NCBI GenBank assembly: GCA_009885515.1 | Contig: VFKO01000409.1 | Coordinates: 1 to 17,078 of the forward strand | DNA length: 17,078 nt | Direction of reading: 5' to 3' | DNA from: Rhodobiaceae bacterium | Lineage (GTDB): Bacteria; Pseudomonadota; Alphaproteobacteria; Micropepsales; Micropepsaceae | Shown here: piece after piece, positions 1-7,573 of the stretch | How the letters are laid out: each line of letters begins with the position of its first letter | Numbering within the stretch: position 1 is the first letter of the stretch | Program-made: the position numbers and the translations under genes | The notes under the pieces: model-generated | What the model saw: the letters and a program-made list of their open reading frames with translations, nothing else | Databases searched by the model: none | Told to the model about the DNA's origin: nothing

Positions 1-510
1 CAAACCCAGTCTATTGCTGGCGTCTACGGCGCCGCCTACGAAGGCGACGAAGGCTTCGCCCGCATCTGCAAGGATGTTGAAGCCTTTGCGCATGACGAAG
101 GCCGCCGCCCTCGCATCCTCGTCGCGAAAATGGGCCAGGACGGTCACGACCGCGGCGCCAAAGTCATCGCCACCGCATTTGCCGATATCGGCTTTGATGT
201 TGACATCGGCCCGTTGTTCCAAACCCCGGCTGAAGTCGCCAAGGACGCCATCGACGCCGACGTGCATGTCATCGGCGTTTCAAGCCAGGCCGCTGGTCAC
301 AAAACGTTGGTTCCGGAACTGTCTGCCGAACTCAAGAAGCAAGGCGCCGACGACATACTGATCATTGTAGGTGGCGTGATCCCGCCGCAGGACTACGACA
401 TGCTGAAGCGGGCAGGCGCCGCCGCCATCTTCGGGCCTGGCACGAATATCCCAGCCGCCGCCGCCGAAGTATTGAAGCTTATCAGCGCCCGCTCGAAACA
501 AGCGGCGTAA
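1..510 (+). CDS. scpA: Methylmalonyl-CoA mutase large subunit, C-terminal part (5' truncated by window edge)
   Basis: This is the last 169 codons of methylmalonyl-CoA mutase (also called mcmA). The enzyme interconverts (R)-methylmalonyl-CoA and succinyl-CoA with adenosylcobalamin, in propionate, odd-chain and branched-chain breakdown or the ethylmalonyl-CoA route. The reading frame is open from base 1. The visible part is the B12-binding domain: the DxHxxG motif (fragment residues 47-52, in GQDGHDRGA) supplies the lower axial histidine for cobalt. It is followed by VSSQAAGHKTLVPEL and the glycine-rich GGVIPPQDY and FGPGTNIP segments, all typical of the large subunit. The full protein in this family is about 700 residues, so roughly three quarters lies outside the window. 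The stop is TAA, three bases before the stop of the convergent gene at 514. Its GTPase chaperone meaB is found downstream at 6153. Identification is firm. Confidence 0.95.
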   Translation, partial: QTQSIAGVYGAAYEGDEGFARICKDVEAFAHDEGRRPRILVAKMGQDGHDRGAKVIATAFADIGFDVDIGPLFQTPAEVAKDAIDADVHVIGVSSQAAGHKTLVPELSAELKKQGADDILIIVGGVIPPQDYDMLKRAGAAAIFGPGTNIPAAAAEVLKLISARSKQAA

Positions 511-513
511 CGT

Positions 514-906
514 CTAACGGGTAATCTCAACGGTCATCGAATTGTCCCGCGTGCGGATAATTATCCGTCGTGTTGTCGCGAGATCGACATCAAGCGTCTG
601 ATGCACTTGAATGGGCGTTAGCTTCTGAGCCGACACTTCCGGGCGGCAAGCAAAGAAGTCAACATTGACGACGCCGTTCGCAGTACTCGAGACGACGAGA
701 GTGGGGGACTTCCACCCCAAGCTCTCCGAGACCCCAAAAGCATCAATCGAAATTCCATCCGGCTCAACGGAAACCTTCGCCGAATCGATCTGCATGACCA
801 GCTGGCGGTCGCAGGCCGTCGGTGACTTGGCTTGCGCATAGACCGCCAGGCTCAACAATAGAATGGCGCTTGCCAGCGCTGCCAAGCCCGTTCGAATAGT
901 TGCCAT
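514..906 (-). CDS. Small secreted hypothetical protein with signal peptide and two cysteines
   Basis: I do not recognise the family. The 130-residue product begins with a clear Sec signal peptide: a positively charged start, then a hydrophobic core around residues 7-23, and a likely cleavage after AQA (residue 26). The mature part of about 104 residues looks beta-rich and has two cysteines (near positions 32 and 87) that could form a disulfide in the periplasm. The frame stays open upstream to about 1389, but the ATG at 904-906 is chosen because it is preceded by a GAGGA ribosome site seven bases away and starts the signal peptide; the upstream extension runs antisense into rmuC and reads as non-coding. 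The gene is monocistronic, divergent from rmuC and convergent with scpA. Function unknown. Confidence 0.75.
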   Translation of the reverse strand: MATIRTGLAALASAILLLSLAVYAQAKSPTACDRQLVMQIDSAKVSVEPDGISIDAFGVSESLGWKSPTLVVSSTANGVVNVDFFACRPEVSAQKLTPIQVHQTLDVDLATTRRIIIRTRDNSMTVEITR

Positions 907-913
907 TGGGTGG

Positions 914-918
914 TCCTC
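914..918 (-). promoter_or_regulatory. Ribosome binding site fixing the start of the small secreted protein
   Basis: The minus strand reads GAGGA here, seven bases before the ATG at 904-906. It selects this ATG over the long open extension upstream. Confidence 0.7.
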
Positions 919-1020
919 AGTTACGTTTTGACCCGCAGTATTGCCAGTATGGACTAGGATTGTGTTCCATTTTGGACCTTGATGCCATCGCGAACATCTA
1001 GCGCTTACGTCAGCGTCGTC

Positions 1021-1045
1021 TGATAGAATTAGCAGAAATGTGGAG
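1021..1045 (+). promoter_or_regulatory. Candidate extended -10 promoter and ribosome site of rmuC
   Basis: TGATAGAAT at 1021-1029 is an extended -10 element (TG, one base, then 5 of 6 matches to TATAAT). No good -35 is seen at the right distance. A start of transcription near 1036 would give a very short leader containing TGGAG at 1041-1045, about seven bases before the ATG at 1052. This favours ATG 1052 over the in-frame GTG at 1040. Confidence 0.35.
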
Positions 1046-1051
1046 ATTCTC

Positions 1052-2503
1052 ATGGATTGGCCTTCGGTCTTTGTGGCGATTGCGGCTGCAGTCGCAATCG
1101 TAGTCGGTATGATCCACTTGATGGCCGTGCTGTCCGGCTTCATGAACGCCAAGGGTGATGTCCCGAGGGAACTCGACGCCCGTCTCGACCGCTTGTCGCA
1201 ACTCGCCGAGCGCACCGAACGTGCCTTGCGCGACGAACACCAGAATATGCGCAAGGAATCCGAAACACGCGGCCGCGCCCTGCGCGAGGAAGTCAGCGAA
1301 GGCATCACCAAGTTTGGCGGCAGCGTGCAAACCTCGATCTCCGACGGCCGTGTTTCAGTCGACAAGAAGTTTGAAGAGTTTGCCCGCACCCACGCCGAAT
1401 TCGCCGACCGTCTGCGTGCTGAAGTCCGTCAGACAATCGCCGCCTTCGCCGAGAGTCTAAAAACCGACGTCAAATCTCTCACTGAAGCCAACGGCACTGC
1501 ACAAGAGGCCTTGCGCCAAACGGTCACTGAACGGCTCGACAAATTGCGCACCGACAATGAAGTGAAATTGGAAGCCATGCGCGCGACGGTCGAAGAAAAA
1601 CTTCAGGGTACGCTTGATAAGCGCTTGGGCGAATCCTTTGCACTTGTGTCGGATCGCCTTGAGCAGGTTCACAAAGGCTTGGGCGAGATGCAAACGCTCG
1701 CTATCGGTGTGGGCGACTTGAAGCGCGTCATGTCAAACGTAAAGGATCGCGGCGGCTGGGCCGAAGTGCAGCTCGGATCGATGCTCGAACAATTGCTGGC
1801 ACGCGATCAGTTTGTCACTAACGCCAAAATGGAACCTGGCGCGTCTGAAATGGTCGAATTTGCGGTGCGCATGCCGGGTCAAGTTGAAGGCGCGGAAGTC
1901 CTGCTTCCCATCGATGCGAAATTTCCAAAAGAAGACTACGAACGCTTGATCACCGCGTGGGAGTCTGGCGACGCCGAAGCGGCCCGCGCCGCAGGTGAAG
2001 CACTTGCCGGCGTCATCGAAAACGAAGCAAAACGCATTTCGTCGAAATATATTCGCCCACCCTACACGACTGATTTTGCCGTCATGTATTTGCCCACCGA
2101 AGGCCTGTTCGCCGAAGCAATGCGTGCACCGGGACTGGCGCAACGTCTGCAGTCGAAGCATCGCGTAACCGTCGCGGGGCCCACCACACTTCACGCACTG
2201 TTGAACAGTCTGCAAATGGGTTTTCGCACCTTGGCAATTCAAAAACGTTCAGGCGAAGTCTGGCGCGTGCTCGGCGAAGCCAAAGCCGAGTTCAACAAAT
2301 ACTCTGAGGTCTGGGACAAACTCGACAAGCAACTGCAGAGCGCGCAAAAAACCATACACGAGGCGGGCGTTCGCACGCGCGCGGTCCGGCGCAAACTGCA
2401 AGACGTTGAAACAAATGATCTCCCCGCCGGCGCCCAAGTCCAGCTGCACCTGGTTGCCGATGATATCCCGGACGAGAATGAAGCTGCCTCGGGCAATTCC
2501 TAG
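1052..2503 (+). CDS. rmuC: DNA recombination protein RmuC
   Basis: RmuC is a membrane-anchored coiled-coil protein with a nuclease-like core. In E. coli it limits inversion at short inverted repeats and is thought to process aberrant DNA structures. The 483-residue product has an N-terminal transmembrane segment (about residues 4-28), a long charged coiled-coil region (about 35-215), and the RmuC domain (about 220-440). Family hallmarks are visible: NVKDRGGWAEVQLGSMLEQ, the LLPIDAKFPKEDY segment that holds the proposed catalytic Asp/Lys pair, and FAVMYLPTEGLFAEA with a following RVTVAGPTTLHALLNSLQMG. A second coiled coil follows at the C-terminus. An in-frame GTG at 1040 would add four residues, but ATG 1052 has the better ribosome site. 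Its stop codon directly abuts the stop of the convergent lipase gene. Identification is firm. Confidence 0.95.
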   Translation: MDWPSVFVAIAAAVAIVVGMIHLMAVLSGFMNAKGDVPRELDARLDRLSQLAERTERALRDEHQNMRKESETRGRALREEVSEGITKFGGSVQTSISDGRVSVDKKFEEFARTHAEFADRLRAEVRQTIAAFAESLKTDVKSLTEANGTAQEALRQTVTERLDKLRTDNEVKLEAMRATVEEKLQGTLDKRLGESFALVSDRLEQVHKGLGEMQTLAIGVGDLKRVMSNVKDRGGWAEVQLGSMLEQLLARDQFVTNAKMEPGASEMVEFAVRMPGQVEGAEVLLPIDAKFPKEDYERLITAWESGDAEAARAAGEALAGVIENEAKRISSKYIRPPYTTDFAVMYLPTEGLFAEAMRAPGLAQRLQSKHRVTVAGPTTLHALLNSLQMGFRTLAIQKRSGEVWRVLGEAKAEFNKYSEVWDKLDKQLQSAQKTIHEAGVRTRAVRRKLQDVETNDLPAGAQVQLHLVADDIPDENEAASGNS

Positions 2504-5026
2504 CTAAGATCCATTGCAATCGATCGCAACCGGGCGCGGGCGGGGTACCGCGCGCGAACTCGAACCCAACACCGCGTCAAGCGTGGACTTCAACCGGCGG
2601 GCCTGTCCGGTATTGAAATCGAACCACGGCGCCGTGTTGAGCATGTAGTCGCACGCATGTGGATTGAGAACCCAGTTCATCGGCGCAGCTTCGCCTTTAT
2701 TGCGATCCGGCTTGGGCATTGCGATGTGAATCATGCGCACCCGTGGATCGCCCGGCGCGGAAGTCTGCGCCCGGCAAAAATCGCGTTTGACGATTTGAAG
2801 TGCATCACGGCCATGCGCGGTCCTGGTGGCCGCAAGACCCAGAATGGGGGCCAACGATTGCGGCACGATGGATTGATCTTGCGACGAAAATGCGCCGCTC
2901 GCGCCTGCCTGGATGACTTCTATGCAGGACTCGTCAGCCGGTGTCTCATCGCACCGGATCGTGATTTGTGACCCATCTTCTGTCGTATCACCAAGCTGTG
3001 TTCTGCATCGCCCACCTTTCGCGCGCGGCGGCTGATCGGCATTCAGATCGTTGCTCACGACGACGACAATCGGCACGACATTCAAGGTTGGATCGGCTGC
3101 ATTGAGATCTTCAATTGCGCGCGCGAGTTCCCAGGCGGTACGCGCACCATAATTTTCAAAATACCCACCGTCGATAATCTGATAATCGCGTGCTTCTGTC
3201 GGGCTAAGGAAGCGGCCGGCCGGAGAGACGAATGGAAAGCGGGCAGAATTGGTAACGGCGGTCGCAAGATCGATGTCGCGCGATGCAAGACGCAGAAAAT
3301 CGCCGCTGTCGGGAAACAACTCACGATCCGAAGTCAGCCGGATCGACGACGTAATAATCCGTTCGCCTGAATTTACATCCGTTCCATTGAGCAACAGCAG
3401 GGGTAACAATTCGCTGGGCATGGCAATGGCGCTTGAGCGTTTTGCACGAATACCCAAAAATCCAGGGGACAAGCTTGGCGGAAGTTTGTAGGCGTCGCTC
3501 TTCTCCCACAATGCCGAAAATGTAGATTCAAGGGCGGCGTTTCTGTCGGGAACTCCGCTCCACGTCCACAACGGACCCACAAGACTTCCAAACATGTCAC
3601 TCATGAAATAGGTGGACAAAGATGCCGACAACAGATCGGCCGTCGCGATAGACTGGAGCGCCTCCCTGACGCCAGGGTCCTCCCAGTCCAGGGTGCCATC
3701 ACGGGTTCCTTTGGCGCTGAGCAGCCGTGCATAGCTCGCAGCACCAAGGCTGCCGCCTGAGACGCCGCTGACCGCAAAGAGGTGACGGCCAAAGTCGCCG
3801 CCGGTTTGAGTGTCGAGCATACGCATGGCCGACAACAGCCAGACGGCAGCCCGGCTGGCGCCTCCTTCCGCAGCGACGATAACCACTGGAAGCCTGCGCG
3901 CACCGGCACCGGAAATCCGCCGCCGCGCTTCAGCCCACGTGACGAGTGCGCGTCTGAGGTCGGGTCTGCAAAGCGTCTGTGACGAATCCTGGCCGGTCAG
4001 AACTTCACAGTCTCCAGCGCCAGCAGGCTCGATCACGCGTGCGGCGCTCAGCGGCACCAGGTGTTTTTCAATCATCCACGGGGGCGACAAAAACCAAACC
4101 AGCATGGCCATGGCCCCGAGCAAATTGCTCAAGCGCTTAACCCGATGCGCTTCTCCGTGTAGCAATTGACGCGGCTCGGCGCGGTGAACAATCCAGCGAA
4201 TAAAGTAGATTCCACGCTCAGTCAGACCTCGAAACACAGCCAGCGCAATCACCAATGGACCAACAGCAAAAGCCAACGACGCAATGGCGGTTGTGGGTGC
4301 ATCAATTTCCGCCACCCAATCAGGCCGCGCCGCAACGCACACCAGCGCGGCAAAACTGCAAGCAAGTGAGAGTACGGCAAATGGCCAACCAAAAGGCGAG
4401 CAAGCCAAAATCTTCGTGGCTCGGAATTTGGACATCCAGCCTGGAGCCCCGAAGGCATTCATCCACCGGAATTCCGTGCGGTAGATCACGAAAACGAACA
4501 GCAAACCAACAAGCCCAAAGCTTAAGAGTTCTGCGCCCAACAAGCTCAGCATAATGCGTCCGCTGGCGATCGAGAACAGTATCGGCAACAATGTAATTCC
4601 ACCAGCCGCCAGCAACGCAAGGCGTGGCGCCCACTCGTAGCTCCAGTCGGCATAGTATTCCCCCCGGACATGCAATAGGCGGGGTGTCTGCGTAACATGG
4701 TCTTCGGTTCCGCCAGCGTGGGATTGCTTGACACGCTTGATACGGTTTTTGTCAGTCTCACCTTGGTCGCGTTGAGCCGTGAGCGCCGCCCGCGTCCAGA
4801 ACCATGCACTCAAACCCAGCAGCGTTGCCGCCAGCGCGAACAAGAATGGCCGCGCCGATATAGTCAGCTTCCAGATAGGCACCTCCATGCCGGCAAACAT
4901 GTCAGGCATTTGCGGAGGTAGCCAGACAGCCAAGAGTGCACCAAGCGGCACCACAATGCCGATAGGCTCTTCAACCCATCGCCGCATCAGTTGGTCTGAC
5001 ATTTTGAGGGCGCGTACAAAAGCCAT
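2504..5026 (-). CDS. Patatin-like phospholipase with N-terminal multi-pass membrane domain
   Basis: This is a large (about 840 residues) predicted lipid acyl hydrolase tethered to the membrane. Numbering from the longest open start (GTG at 5062), about seven hydrophobic segments lie at roughly 33-50, 70-92, 146-168, 172-193, 224-246, 256-279 and 312-328. The C-terminal half carries the patatin catalytic elements in order: an oxyanion-type glycine stretch in AAEGGASRAA (about 398-406), the nucleophile elbow GVSGG with Ser435, and the catalytic Asp631 in DGGYFENYG. Patatins are Ser-Asp dyad lipases, usually 300-400 residues and soluble, so the membrane domain is an extra module. The start is uncertain: ATG 5026, ATG 5002 and GTG 5062 all lack a good ribosome site. 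The substrate and the side of the membrane are not visible from sequence. It is probably co-directional with the DUF3108 gene but separated by a possible terminator. Confidence 0.85.
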   Translation of the reverse strand: MAFVRALKMSDQLMRRWVEEPIGIVVPLGALLAVWLPPQMPDMFAGMEVPIWKLTISARPFLFALAATLLGLSAWFWTRAALTAQRDQGETDKNRIKRVKQSHAGGTEDHVTQTPRLLHVRGEYYADWSYEWAPRLALLAAGGITLLPILFSIASGRIMLSLLGAELLSFGLVGLLFVFVIYRTEFRWMNAFGAPGWMSKFRATKILACSPFGWPFAVLSLACSFAALVCVAARPDWVAEIDAPTTAIASLAFAVGPLVIALAVFRGLTERGIYFIRWIVHRAEPRQLLHGEAHRVKRLSNLLGAMAMLVWFLSPPWMIEKHLVPLSAARVIEPAGAGDCEVLTGQDSSQTLCRPDLRRALVTWAEARRRISGAGARRLPVVIVAAEGGASRAAVWLLSAMRMLDTQTGGDFGRHLFAVSGVSGGSLGAASYARLLSAKGTRDGTLDWEDPGVREALQSIATADLLSASLSTYFMSDMFGSLVGPLWTWSGVPDRNAALESTFSALWEKSDAYKLPPSLSPGFLGIRAKRSSAIAMPSELLPLLLLNGTDVNSGERIITSSIRLTSDRELFPDSGDFLRLASRDIDLATAVTNSARFPFVSPAGRFLSPTEARDYQIIDGGYFENYGARTAWELARAIEDLNAADPTLNVVPIVVVVSNDLNADQPPRAKGGRCRTQLGDTTEDGSQITIRCDETPADESCIEVIQAGASGAFSSQDQSIVPQSLAPILGLAATRTAHGRDALQIVKRDFCRAQTSAPGDPRVRMIHIAMPKPDRNKGEAAPMNWVLNPHACDYMLNTAPWFDFNTGQARRLKSTLDAVLGSSSRAVPRPRPVAIDCNGS

Positions 5027-5109
5027 GAGAAACCCGTGAGCTATCAGGAACGCGCGAATCACTTCGCAGGCATGGCGCTATTGTTGCGGGCGCTTGGCAC
5101 CAGGTCCAA

Positions 5110-5140
5110 ACAGAAAGGGCGGAGGACCACGCCCCCGCCC
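5110..5140 (-). terminator. Possible Rho-independent terminator after the DUF3108 gene
   Basis: GGGCGG (5117-5122) and CCGCCC (5135-5140) form a 6-bp GC stem with a 12-base loop. Read on the minus strand it is followed by TTTCTGTTT. It sits 28 bases past the DUF3108 stop and 90-115 bases before the possible lipase starts, so it would separate the two minus-strand genes. The loop is long and the T-run is interrupted, so this is only moderate. Confidence 0.4.
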
Positions 5141-5167
5141 ATGAAAAACGCAGATACAAGTGGGATA

Positions 5168-6016
5168 TCAGCCTGATTTCTGCACGCCGTCGATGGTAAT
5201 CTTGCGGGCATGACCCAGCGCAACGCCGTAGGGCGTTTCGGTCATGATTTTGACCGGGATAATGAATTTTTTCACCGGACCGCCCGACGAGCTCTCAATG
5301 GTCGCAAACCATGCCGTAATCGAAGGCACAGTTTTACCTTTGTTGAGGTTGGGTTTGAATCCGGCGAGTTGTTTGTAGATGACGGTGCATTTAATAGCTG
5401 GACCTGAGTACCCTCCGTCCGACTTCACCTTGTCTTGCCCCTCGAACTTCAGTTCGATGTCATAGCGGCGCCGCCCGTCGAAAACGCGCACTGTGTCGCC
5501 GCAAGGCTTCGAAGTGGAATGCGAAACGCCCGAAAGAGAATAAACGATACCGGACAGCGGGTCGAGCGTGCCGCGCTTCTGATCCTCTGTCACCGGAAAC
5601 CGGGCCACATTATATTCCGGTTCCGCAAAAAGCTCGATCCCGGCTGTGGTATAAGTCAGATCGACTTTCTGGTTTTGCTTTTCGTTATTCGTGTTCGAAT
5701 TGTATTTTTTTGGCAGCAGTCCCGTGTTGGCCACGACGCCGGTTGAACTTGCGTCGATGATCGCCTCATAAAAAGAGTTGACGACGCCGGCCGTTTTTAG
5801 TCGTGACACCGCGGAATACGAATTTCCGGTGAAACTTGTCTTCAATCCCACGTTGCCCAGGTTAAAGCCGCCGAGATAGACCTGCCACACGAGTTGAACA
5901 GTACTTGTCGCGCCTTGAGCAGGGGCACCAGCGGCCATAGGCGTCACGGCCTCTTCTGCGTGCGCTATGACTGGCAGAATGATAAGACTTGTCGCAATCA
6001 ACAGGCGTTTTAGCAT
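5168..6016 (-). CDS. DUF3108 domain-containing periplasmic protein
   Basis: The 282-residue product has a clean Sec signal peptide (MLKRLL start, hydrophobic core, likely cleavage after AHA at residue 20). The mature protein matches the DUF3108 pattern as I know it: an early VYLGGFNLGNVGLK strand pair, a SRLKTAGVVNSFYEA segment, a central TVRVFDGRRRYDIEL segment, and a late ATIESSSGGPVKKFIIPVKI stretch. The family is widespread in alpha- and betaproteobacteria, is predicted to be beta-rich, and has no established reaction. An upstream in-frame ATG at 6049 would add 11 residues; ATG 6014-6016 is chosen because it begins the signal peptide and has GAGGG about ten bases upstream. It is divergent from meaB. 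Confidence 0.85.
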   Translation of the reverse strand: MLKRLLIATSLIILPVIAHAEEAVTPMAAGAPAQGATSTVQLVWQVYLGGFNLGNVGLKTSFTGNSYSAVSRLKTAGVVNSFYEAIIDASSTGVVANTGLLPKKYNSNTNNEKQNQKVDLTYTTAGIELFAEPEYNVARFPVTEDQKRGTLDPLSGIVYSLSGVSHSTSKPCGDTVRVFDGRRRYDIELKFEGQDKVKSDGGYSGPAIKCTVIYKQLAGFKPNLNKGKTVPSITAWFATIESSSGGPVKKFIIPVKIMTETPYGVALGHARKITIDGVQKSG

Positions 6017-6051
6017 TGGCAAGCAACCCTCATATTGATCTGGAACCAACA

Positions 6052-6058
6052 GAATATA
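6052..6058 (-). promoter_or_regulatory. Possible -10 element for the DUF3108 gene
   Basis: The minus strand reads TATATT at 6053-6058, about 37 bases upstream of the chosen start, in the 136-base divergent gap with meaB. No convincing -35 element accompanies it. Confidence 0.25.
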
Positions 6059-6152
6059 GCAACGAAAGCCAGCGGACTATATGTTCGTCGACCATGGTTG
6101 AATTGTGGCGGAAATCGGCATTGATCTACAAGCGGCATTCGTCACCAACATC

Positions 6153-7154
6153 ATGAACACCCCTTCATCGGACAACACAAAAGCCAAGGATTTAGCCACT
6201 TCGCTCGTAAACGGCGATCGCCGGTCGCTTGCGAAATCTATCACTCTGGTTGAGTCGCGGCGCCCGAAGGACGCGGCTGCGGCCAGTTTGCTTATAAATG
6301 CCGCGCTGCCCCACGCTGGCCGCACCGTACGCATCGGACTGTCTGGGGCGCCCGGCGTCGGCAAGTCTTCGTTCATTGAAGCCTTTGGAACCTGGCTTAT
6401 CTCACAAGGAAAGCGCGTGGCCGTGCTCGCCGTTGATCCCTCGTCGCGCCGGACGGGCGGTTCAATTCTTGGTGACAAAACACGCATGGTCAAACTTGCG
6501 CAGAGCCAGAGCGCATTCATCAGGCCGTCACCGGCGGGCACAACATTGGGTGGTGTGGCCCGGCGCACGCGCGAATCTATAATTCTCGTCGAAGCAGCGG
6601 GCTTTGATGTGGTGCTGGTTGAAACGGTAGGCGTAGGACAATCCGAAACGGCAGTCGCCGACATGGTTGACATGTTTATTGTCCTGGTTTCGCCGTCCGG
6701 CGGCGACGAGCTTCAGGGCACCAAGCGCGGCATCATGGAGCTGGCAGATTTGGTCATTGTCACCAAAGCCGATGGCGATCTCATGCCGGCGGCTACTCGC
6801 ACTGCAGCCGAATACACGGTCGCATTGCATCTCATGAAGCCAAAATTCAAAAATTGGTCGCCCGCTGTGGCACTGGTCTCCAGCACGTTGAGGACGGGCG
6901 TCTCCGAAATATGGACCGAGGTTCAGAAATTCGAGCGTCATCTTAACGCCTTGCAGGAATGGGACAATCAGCGCCGCCGCCAGAAAATCTCCTGGCTATG
7001 GAACGAGTTACGCGAGGGCCTCCTTGGTTTGCTGACCGAAAACGTGGAAATAAAGGCGGAATTGACCCTTTTGGAGAAAAAGGTCGCAGGCGGCAGCATG
7101 GCGCCACCCGTTGCAGCCAAGGTTATCTTGTCCCGGGTGCTCGGCAAATCTTGA
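6153..7154 (+). CDS. meaB: Methylmalonyl-CoA mutase-associated GTPase MeaB
   Basis: MeaB is a G3E-type P-loop GTPase. It binds methylmalonyl-CoA mutase, gates adenosylcobalamin loading and protects the enzyme from inactivation; the human orthologue is MMAA. The 333-residue product shows Walker A GAPGVGKSS (about 65-73), the family signature DPSSRRTGGSILGDKTRM (about 95-112), the switch II region ETVGVGQSE (about 157-165), and a G4 motif TKADGD (about 204-209), where NKAD is usual. Length agrees with the family. The frame is open to a GTG at 6105 that would add 16 residues; ATG 6153 is preferred because it gives the usual short lead-in before the NGDRRSLAKSITLVES helix, but neither start has a clear ribosome site. 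The mutase partner is at the left edge of the window. Confidence 0.95.
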   Translation: MNTPSSDNTKAKDLATSLVNGDRRSLAKSITLVESRRPKDAAAASLLINAALPHAGRTVRIGLSGAPGVGKSSFIEAFGTWLISQGKRVAVLAVDPSSRRTGGSILGDKTRMVKLAQSQSAFIRPSPAGTTLGGVARRTRESIILVEAAGFDVVLVETVGVGQSETAVADMVDMFIVLVSPSGGDELQGTKRGIMELADLVIVTKADGDLMPAATRTAAEYTVALHLMKPKFKNWSPAVALVSSTLRTGVSEIWTEVQKFERHLNALQEWDNQRRRQKISWLWNELREGLLGLLTENVEIKAELTLLEKKVAGGSMAPPVAAKVILSRVLGKS

Positions 7155-7179
7155 CGCCTCCCCGAGGCTCTACTATAGC
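7151..7179 (+). promoter_or_regulatory. Candidate rpmB promoter overlapping the meaB stop codon
   Basis: TTGACG (7151-7156, 5 of 6 to the -35 consensus) includes the meaB stop codon. It is followed after 17 bases by TATAGC (7174-7179, 4 of 6 to the -10 consensus). Transcription would start near 7185, placing the strong hairpin at 7190 at the very 5' end of the rpmB mRNA. Confidence 0.4.
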
Positions 7180-7189
7180 TCCGCCCCTT

Positions 7190-7230
7190 CCGCGCGAAGC
7201 GTCCCGCTTGCGCGGTTTCTCGTTTTATTT
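7190..7230 (+). terminator. Strong terminator-like hairpin between meaB and rpmB
   Basis: CCGCGC (7190-7195) pairs with GCGCGG (7210-7215), and AAGCG (7197-7201) pairs with CGCTT (7205-7209). This gives an 11-bp stem with one bulged G and a TCC loop. The downstream strand is T-rich (TTTCTCGTTTTATTT, 7216-7230). This has the form of a Rho-independent terminator for meaB. If the candidate promoter at 7151 is used, it would instead lie in the rpmB leader. Confidence 0.7.
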
Positions 7231-7253
7231 CTCGGATGACAGGAATTTTCTTT

Positions 7254-7553
7254 ATGGCACGGCGCTGCGAGCTTACGGGCAAAGGGGTTTTGAGCGGACA
7301 CAATGTCAGCCATGCCAACAACAAGACCAAGCGCAAGTTTCGCCCCAACCTTGCCGAAGTTTCGGTGATGTCCGACAGGCTCGACCGGTCCATCCGTTTG
7401 CGAATCTCGAAGAACGCACTACGCTCGATCGATCACAATGGCGGCCTCGACAACTTCATCGTCAAGTTGGGCGATGACACGATGTCCATTCGCGCCCGGC
7501 GCTTCAAGCGCGAAATCGTGCGCGCCACCACAGCGAAAGCAGCCCAGGCGTAA
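7254..7553 (+). CDS. rpmB: 50S ribosomal protein L28
   Basis: L28 is a small basic protein of the large ribosomal subunit. The 99-residue product has the family N-terminus MARRCELTGKGV with the conserved Gly/His/Asn-rich GHNVSHANNKTKRKF segment, then PNL and the RLRISKNALRSID stretch, ending in a basic tail with an alanine-rich end. Length fits alphaproteobacterial L28. An upstream in-frame start at 7236 would add six residues, but ATG 7254 gives the universally seen MA(R/K)RC start, with AGGA about ten bases upstream. It lies behind a strong hairpin and 20 bases before the VUT-family gene, with which it may be co-transcribed. Identification is firm. Confidence 0.97.
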   Translation: MARRCELTGKGVLSGHNVSHANNKTKRKFRPNLAEVSVMSDRLDRSIRLRISKNALRSIDHNGGLDNFIVKLGDDTMSIRARRFKREIVRATTAKAAQA

Positions 7554-7573
7554 GGTCCGGGAATTCGGTTCAC

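Noticed and set aside
907..1389. Long minus-strand open extension of the small secreted protein gene
   Set aside because: It overlaps rmuC antisense, buries the signal peptide in mid-protein, and a good ribosome site sits directly before ATG 904-906.
2657..4554. Several plus-strand open frames inside the lipase gene
   Set aside because: They have no recognisable domains or ribosome sites and are antisense to a gene with intact catalytic motifs.
2504..5026. Patatin as a CBASS-type effector (CapV-like) in an anti-phage system
   Set aside because: No cyclic-oligonucleotide synthase or accessory gene is nearby, the protein has a large membrane domain that CapV lacks, and the neighbours are housekeeping genes.
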